Below, one piece after another: positions 15,201 to 24,200 of a stretch of DNA of 64,000 nucleotides. Numbering within the stretch: the first letter of the stretch is position 1; every line of letters starts with the position of its first letter. Position numbers and translations under genes: made by a program. The notes below the pieces were generated by a model. It did not search any database and was not told the DNA's origin. It worked only from the letters and a program-made list of their open reading frames with translations. Source of the DNA: Fragum whitleyi (lineage: Eukaryota; Mollusca; Bivalvia; Cardiida; Cardiidae); assembly GCA_948146395.1 (NCBI GenBank), contig OX411552.1:10125686-10189685 (forward strand), given 5' to 3'.

Positions 15201-18200
15201 ATAAGTTTGTTCCACGTAAATGAAAGCCATTATATATTGTTTTCAAAACTGACATAAGTTTGGTGGTTCAGCGTGAAACAGTTGTAACTGCCTATATGTT
15301 TATAGGCAGTTACAACTGTTTCACGCTGCGCCATAAATTTGGTGAAAAAATCTACAGACAGAGTCTTTAGGTCATGAGTTTCAACTAAACTTTCACATTC
15401 TTTTCTTTAAAGGATGATACTGGGAGTGCTTTATTATTTTCTAAGAAAACCATTTTACAATTGATCATTAGTTGATTAATTCTTCCATCTAAAAACAGAT
15501 TATGGATTGTAAATTGAAACTGATTGCCCAACACTAGTGTACACACATTGAAATCTCCGTCTTCAGGTGCAACACTTGAGTTTATTACCTGATCTCCTAT
15601 ATAAACTAGAACTGTTGCAGAGCGGACTTATACCTCCCACAAGCGCTTTGTCAGAATGCAAGTGCTATTAGTGCAGGATGTGTTTGTAACTAATATTGAG
15701 GTCATATGTAGCATTTGCATGAAGTTTCATGATTCTAGGTCCCTTGATTTTTGAGTTAAGAGTCCAGAAATGAAAATTGTCTTTGACCTTACCCTTCCCA
15801 TCCGGAAACGAAAATTGAACAAAAATTTACTGTGACCTTGACCTTTGACCTATGTAACCAAAAAACAATAAGGCACTTCCTTGGGTCATAAGGAACATTT
15901 GTATAAAGTTTCATGATTGTAGGCCACTTGGTTTTTGAGTTAGAGTCCGGAAAGGAAAATTGAACAAAGGCTGACTGTGACCTTGACCTTTGACCTACAT
16001 GACCCAAAAACAAAAGGGCACTTCCTTGGGTCATAAGGAACATTTGTATAAAAATTCATGATTGTAGGTCATTTGGTTCTTGGGTTAGAGTCCAGAAACA
16101 AAAAGGTCTACGGACGGACGGATGGACAGATGGACAGACAGACAGACATTGTGAAACCAATATACCCCCCTCTACTTCGTAGGTGGGGGGGTATAATGAA
16201 CATTGACAATTTCAATCTGTTTCACAGTTTATTGAACTATCCATCAAGAGACCGGGCAATAGTATGAACTGGTTCATTGAAACCTACTTACCCCCCAAAC
16301 TATTGCCTGCTTACTAAAATGACTTCATTTTGTTGCACATGTCATAAACATGAGAAGTTACCAGGTTTTAGGAATATTTTCTGAAAATTGACTTTACTTT
16401 TCTCTAAGTCCCTTTTTGTAACATATTTTTGAATGAAAACATATTTACTCAATATTGATCAGGGAATAAACAGTTACGTTATGGAGTTTTATGTAACAGT
16501 GAAAAACTATTGCCCTCAGTGTCATGGATATCATGCTGAACTGTTGCCCCATTCGGAACATCACTCGGCCATTTCCATAAACTGCAACAGACCTTGGATG
16601 TATGTAAGGCGGATGGGTAAGTAACAAAATTGTGCATTTTGTTAGGCGGAAACAGAGCAAGAAATACAAGCGTGAAAACAACCGGCCCTATCTTTAGATT
16701 AATATCTTTTACAGTAAATAGCAGCTGAAAATTCTCATTTCTTGAGAATGAGAATCATTCTCAAAATTTAAGATTTTTCAGCCGTCATTTAAGAATCTAA
16801 AGATATTTATATAAGGATATGATGTTTTCACAACAGTGACTTAAGCGAGTAGAGTTGGCGACTTCAAATGTTTTCACTCAAAGTTTCAAGGGCTTATGTC
16901 ATTTTAACTGACGTCATCTAGTTTTACAAAGATTTCCCCTTATTTTTGAAAATAGTCTGTCTATGTTCATCCGAGGTTGATTGTGAAATTGGCCGAGTGG
17001 TGTTCCGAATGCTGTTACCCTTGGCATTGAGCAACAGTTCAGAACATCATCCCCTCCACCTCAGGACAACAGTTTTCATTTTTACACATAGGATCATGAC
17101 ATAACAGTAAATATTCAATATTCCCACGAGGTTTCGTTTATCACATACAATTTTAAAATCCTCTTCTTCAAATTTAACATCTGCATCTATTTTATAATAA
17201 TCTATATAATTTTAAAGGCTATGCTTTCATGTGTATGTGATTGTAGAACCATAGTGTTGCATTTCCATAAAGGGAGGCAATTAAATGCAAGCTTTTAAAA
17301 ACCTTTTCTTAAGATTCTATATTATCATCTTTTTTATCATCCTCTTCTCCACTGCTTTTTAATTTACATAAAGGTGGGTAATTACAAACCAGCTTAAAAA
17401 TCCCCTTCTACAGATTTATCATCTTCATCCAGTTTATCAGCATTTATACCACTAGGTCTTGTTTTATATAAAGAGAGGTTATTACATACCAGCTTTAAAA
17501 TCCTCTCCTTCAGATTCAATATCTTCATCCAATTCATCCTCATCTATACCACTAGGTTTGATTTGGATTTCTTCTTCATCCCCTCCACCTTCTTCATTGC
17601 CTTTCTGAAATTATCCAAATAATATATATAATATGTACTTAGTGCTTTGTATTAAACTAGAAAGCCATGAATGGCTTGAGTCGCTCCACAGGCATGAAAT
17701 TCTTGTAACAGCAAATAAATGTTTTGACTAGATTTTTAGATATTTGGGGTTCTACTGATGTTGAAAATGATTCCATCAGTTACATTCTGGGAAAATGATT
17801 TTCATAGTTTCCACTATTTAACATATTTAGGAATGACCTCTGCCCATAAAATGCATATTTTTCATCCAATCAAAATAACTTTTTAAAACTGATAAAGGGT
17901 CACTCAAGGATCATACCAGTGAAATTTGGTTGATATTCAAACATTAGATTCTGAGAAAATGATTTACAAATTTTCCACTATATAATATATAGAGAATTGA
18001 CCTCCGCCAATAAAATGCATATTTTCCATCCGATCACAATGATTTTTTGTAGACTGATAAAGGGTCACTCAAGGATCATTCCAGTAAAATTTGGTTGATA
18101 TCCATCAGTAACATTCTGAGAAAATGATTTTCAAAGTTTCCACTATATAACATATAGAGAATTGACCTCCGCCCATAAAATGCATATTTTCCATCCGATC

Positions 18201-21200
18201 ACAATGATTTTTTGTAGCCTGATAAAGGGTCACCCAAGAATCATTCACGTAAAATTTAACTGGTATCCATTGATTAGAATCTGAGAAAACTCACTTTTTA
18301 CCATATTTGGAAATTAGCCACACCCTTTAAATCCATGTTTTTCATTGGATCAAAATTTCTTGAACAACTTTGAAAGAGGGTCACCCAAGGATCATTCCTG
18401 TGAAGTTTGGTTGAAATCCATCCAGTAGTTTCAGAGGAGAAGATTTTTAAAGAAAAGTTTACGACCGCACTCACGCACGGACGGACGCACGACGGACACA
18501 ACGCCATGACAATAGCCCCAGTGGCTTTCAGCCAGTGGAGCTAAAAAATATCTAACGAGGGTGGAAGAATTGATATATGTCGAGGCTCTGCCAAGACAAT
18601 TATCAATTCTCACAACCGAGTTAGATATTTTTTCATACAATTCACTTAGTAAGTATCATATTTATCTTATAACCTCTTTTTATCTTTCGGCGATGTTTCT
18701 AACAGAAATGCAAGTTTTTAAAAATAACCACATTACATCATTGTTCTAAAAATAACTATGTGATATCATAAAAAATATCATACAGGATGTTATCATTTGG
18801 ATATTTGTATAGTTGTAAGATAAAGTACATTATTATTTGATAATCCCACCGAAACAACATTGAAGTTACCAAAATGTTATGACATGCCTTTGTTCATTAT
18901 CCTAGGTGATGTTATTTAAGTGGGACCCGTTAAAATATGATGTGACATTGCCTTGTGAAGGGATATATGGTGCCCTTTGACTCTTGCAATACGAAACATG
19001 GATTATTCTTTCTTTGAGAGGAGGTATAAAGACATACATCAGTCTGCAAATATGTGCAGACTAATCTTAGTCTTTACCACCCTCTCTTCATTATTATATC
19101 AGATACTACCGAGCTATGATGGTGGCCACCAATACTTTGAATAGTCAACTCATAATAACTCTTAGTAATGTTGGGAAATCAGTTTCAAGTCATAATCCAT
19201 TATCAGTTTTTTGTTGGAAGATCAAAATCATCTAATAATCAATACGAAATTCAGTTCCTAAGAAATCAGTGCAATTCTAATTAAATGTACACTGTTGCAT
19301 GACAAGGTCATTTGTAATTCGGCTTTTCATAAAATACATGCATTGACGTCATCTTATTGTTGTAAGACTTATCATTTTTGTTTTTTGATATAGATGATGA
19401 AAAACAATCGGTATGTGTTTTATTCTTGAGCATGTCTAGAATGGACCTACACTTAACCATCAGAGGTCAGCGACACTGACCATCGATCTTCATGTAGTAC
19501 AGGTCGATTCTCAGGGTTAGTTTAGGAATAAATTCTTTTTCTCAAGTAAAAGAATGTAACCAGAAAATAAGAAGTGAGCCATAATTTAATAAGTGTCCTT
19601 AATCTTTCAAAACATTAGATGGCTGCAATTTACATGTTTCAAACCTATTTATCGACTAATTTATTAATTGAATTGGGTTTAAAACCACTTTCAACAATTT
19701 ATCAGTTATATATCGCAGCAGCTGTAGCACCTAACAAAGGATTCCTGGTATTTCCCACACCAGTACCACCATTACATCCTTTCCTAGCCTCCAGCTGCTA
19801 TTCCACATAGGTCTACCACTACCAACCCATTTGTTGAAAATAAATAGTTGGAAAGGATGAGAGTCTCTGTTAATGAATTGAACCCCAGACCTCTAGAATG
19901 AAAGTCTGACATGTTACCAACTGAGCTTTGACCGCAGCCCCATTTATCAATAATGAGTTTTTTCATTCAATAATCTGCATCAGAAGCCAAGACCAACAGA
20001 TTATGATTGATTATATCGGTTAATCAACCCATAGCTATCTAACACTGAAACCACACCATGCCAGGTAGAAAAGAAGCAACAATACACAGAGGTACAGATA
20101 TTTCAAGTCTAAAATCTTTATTCTCATTTAAACCCTATATTGTGGGTATTCATTTGAATTGTCTCGACAAGACAATTCCAATGACTACACACAATATAGG
20201 ATTTATGCAAGTTTTTTTTTAATAATTTCATTTGAAATCCAAAATACCCCCTCTATCTGTATTTCTGAATACAAAGATCATTCTCACCAAGAGTCCTTCC
20301 TGCTTAAATTTATTCCGCCTTGTCAGAGCTATTTTGTCATCTAATGTAGAAGAAACTGCTGCTTTTTTTGGCTTTTTTAGCTATGATGATCTCTGAGAAA
20401 ACTTCTGGACAAAATTGTGTCTATGGACAGACACACAGACAGATGGACAGACAGACAGATAGTCATGGCAAATCCAGTATACCCCCTCTACTTCGTAGGT
20501 GGAGGGTTTAAAAAAAAAAATTGGTATGTGTTTAATTCTTGAGCATGTCTGGAATTTACCTACACTTGATCATCGTTGGTCAGTGACACTGACCAACGAT
20601 GGTCAAGTTCAGGTCCATTCTCAGAGTTAAGTTCAGAAATAAATCCTTTTTGTGCAATTAATCTTTCAAAACATTAGATGGCTGCAATTTACCAGCTTAG
20701 AACTGATTAATCAATAATGAGATTTCTTAATTTTCTGAATCAAAACAAAAAACCAACTTATTATGCATGATTATATAGATCAATCAGCCCACAGCTATCT
20801 CACACTGAATCCACACCATGCCAGGTAGAAAATAATGGACAATACAAAGATCGCCAAGAGTCCTACCTGTTTAAATTTATTCCTCCTTGTCTGAGCTATT
20901 TTATCATCTAATGTAGTAGAAACTGCTGCTTTTTTGGCAAACTTCAAATTGATTGTCTTGAATCCTTTAAATGGATCATCCTGCGGTAAAAATGAAAAAC
21001 ATCCTAAGGCTATTCTACAGGTCAGGAAGAAGTTACAATTACTGAGGACTTTTTTTGAGGAAAAAATTCATGGAATGACAACAGTCTGCCCCATTAGCTC
21101 AGTTGTTAGAGAGCACCTGACAATTAAAGTTAACCATCATGTTTTTCAACTCCCAGGCTTGCACACTAAAAGAACCACCTGTTTCTCACTTTTAAACCAG

Positions 21201-24200
21201 AATTGTCAATGGATTTAGTTTTTCAAATAAAAATCGACCTACAGTTAGTACTTTCGGTGCTTTTTGTCCTTTGAATTTGATGAAAATTTTTAGCCAAAAT
21301 TTATTCAGCAAGGCATGACCTATGTTTTTATTTAGCATGACAAGAGTTAGAAAGAAGGTTCCTACCTGTTCAGAGAATAGAAAGCTATTATTGAATTCTT
21401 TCCCTTTCTTTGGTCGTACTTTCTTCTTCTCTGTTTTATCTCCCTGAAATGTATCAAAAACAGAGTTTCAATGCTCTTGTTACAGTTTTCATAGAAGAAA
21501 TAAAAACTTGTTTTTAGTTTCCAAAATTTGAGCATTTTCTGATGTTTAAGAATCGCACATGGGTATGGCACAAACAAACATCCATTTCAAAAAATGTACA
21601 GCTTGAATTTTTGAAGCTCGGTGTCGGAACCAGTCTATTTATATCCAGTATCTAAACAGAATTTTTATTTTTCATGAATTGTTTTTCATTTTTCGCATGT
21701 ATCGATATGAAGTTTCCAACTTGACAAAAACTTCAATCTTGACCTTTGATGAAATGGGACAAACAGGTGGAATTACATGCGTAAATAGCTGGCTCAAAAT
21801 TTATTAATAATATTTTAGGGGTTAGTAGTTGCTTTATTTTTCTGTATGGAATTCCGCTAAATAGAGGAAAATCTGTCTGTTTTTCCTTAACTTACCAGAT
21901 CAAATCTTATTATTATAGAGTTTCACACACGATGAAGTCATAGTTTCTGATTATTTTTACAAAAAAATCAAAAATCACATTTTCTTAATCTGTGAAAGGG
22001 CAGCTTTAACCCTTTTCCTGCAAAATTTAAATTTTGTTTCAAACATATTGCCAAGAAATTGTAATGTATATTTCAATCAGCTTGTGTCAAGTTTCTTCCA
22101 AAACTGGTGGTGCTTGAGTGCCTGACTTGCTCCACAGGCCTGAATCTGCTAATGATCACCAGAGAATGATAATGCTTTGTACAAAACTAGACTAGCAAGT
22201 CACTTGCACAATACTTTCCAGCTATATTTGAAATCCACCCTCAGAACTTTTTATTTATGAGGAATAAATTGAAATCATGCAATTATACTTTCTAGTGATT
22301 CAAAAAGTTTCAATTTTATTTACCATGGTACTGTGGTAATTAGTATGTCTATAAAAGGCAGGTTCACCTTCAAATTGAAATATTTTTTTATGGGATCACC
22401 CAAGGATGAAAGTGAATTTTAGTTGATTATAATCTACATGTTATGTTCCAGGAAAATAATTTCCATAGTTTCCACTATACATGTATACAATTGACCTCAG
22501 CTCATCAACAATGATGTATTCTTCATCTAATTACAATAGTTTGTGAAGTCAAAGAAAGTGTCATTTAAGGAACATCCGAGTGAAATTTAGTTGATATGTA
22601 TCATTTAGATTCCACAAAAATGATTTTAAAAGTGTCCACTATATAAAAGAAAATGTCGAAGAAGCTTCATAAGTGTTAACTTTTGAACAAGAGCATCTCC
22701 TATAGGTACAACACTCGGCTGCAGATGCTGGATAATGCATAAGTTCTAAGTCAAAAAAGGGGTGTAACTCAAAAAAGGGGCATAACTCAAAAAGATGCTT
22801 CCATAGTTATCCCCCTTGATAGTCTGGGTAGCTCTTGTGATGGTGAACACACATGCCAAGTTTCATGAAGATATCTTCAATAACACCAGAGATATCACCA
22901 AGGTTAAAGATTGTCAGGCCATCACCAACATGAATGGCACCAAGGTGATCATTATACCTTGGATTTCTCCAAATCAACCTAGCTAAAAATGACAACAATA
23001 AGTTTTTTTTTTATTACACCGGATAATACTTCATTTAGCAGCAAGCAGATAATCCAAATCTGAACAAGAGAGTTCATGTTACTAAAGTCCTGCTATTTAG
23101 TGTAATGCTGAACAAGTAACTTTTAATCTGGTTAAGATCTAGTTTTTCTAAGAAAAAATCAACATAGCTGAATGTTATAATTGGTTTCGAATACAGTGTG
23201 AAGCTTGATAGGTACAGTAGCACCCATTTGTCATCAACAGTAACTGTTGATCTACCCAACGTTAAATGATGACACTTCCAAACAGAAAAACAATGCTTTA
23301 CCTGATATTGGATTTAACATTTGCTATTCAACCCTTCGGACAACAATTTTGCATAAATTTTTGACCCCTCTTTTTTTTTTCATGCTCAAATTCTTCAGGT
23401 CGGGAGAAATGTTCTCCCAATTGGGAGAGTGGGAGAAAGGATAAAATATTTGGAGAATACACCGAGACCAAGAGATATCAAATGTCTGGTAATGATGTCA
23501 TTTTCAAAATGAAAATACATTTTTTTTTTCACAGCTGCCAAAACCACCATGAGCTGGGATAAACCATTAATGGACTAATGCCTACTTTACTCAAATATTA
23601 CAGAAAAAAGTTACGCAATGCGCCAGGGCGCTTTGCTGCTTTTCCCATCTCTAGATAACGTCTGTAAAACATTTGAATAATCAAAATCAAAATGAAATAC
23701 ATATACCATCAAAGTTTAATTTTGTGTCGTAATGGCGGCCTACATGGAGGATGATCTCGCGAGATTTCGCCATTTTGTTTAATTTTTTTATTTTAATTCA
23801 TCTACTGTCTTCTTCGATTTAATTCCTGTCGATCATTATCAAAATTTAGATTGTAGTGAATGTAAAATTAGGATAAGAATCAGCCTTACATGTAAAAAGT
23901 TTCACATTTTTGCTTAGAATCTCGTCTGGATGACATTTTCTTTTTACCTTCCGCAAATGACGTCATTCTACACTCTTGGGAAATAAGACATTACTTTTTC
24001 CCGTTAAAACAACGTCATAGGATAAGAATCAGCCTTACATGTAAAAAGTTGCACATTTTTGCTTAGAATCTCGTCTGGATGACATTTTCTTTTTACCTTC
24101 CGCAAATGACGTCATTCTATACTCTTGGGAAATAAGACATTTCTTTTTCCCGTTAAAACAATGACATTGTTGTTGCGTTTTAATGTTGGGGTAAAAAGCG

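Larger units (their letters stand above)
19411..20935. repeat. segmental tandem duplication containing DDX27 exon 3
   Basis: GTATGTGTTTTATTCTTGAG at 19411 recurs as GTATGTGTTTAATTCTTGAG at 20524. The GGTCAGCGACACTGACCATC hairpin-like stretch, the TGGCTGCAATTTACA block and the exon 3 sequence recur in the same order. Copy 1 also contains the SINE and a family E fragment, copy 2 the functional exon. Confidence 0.75.
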
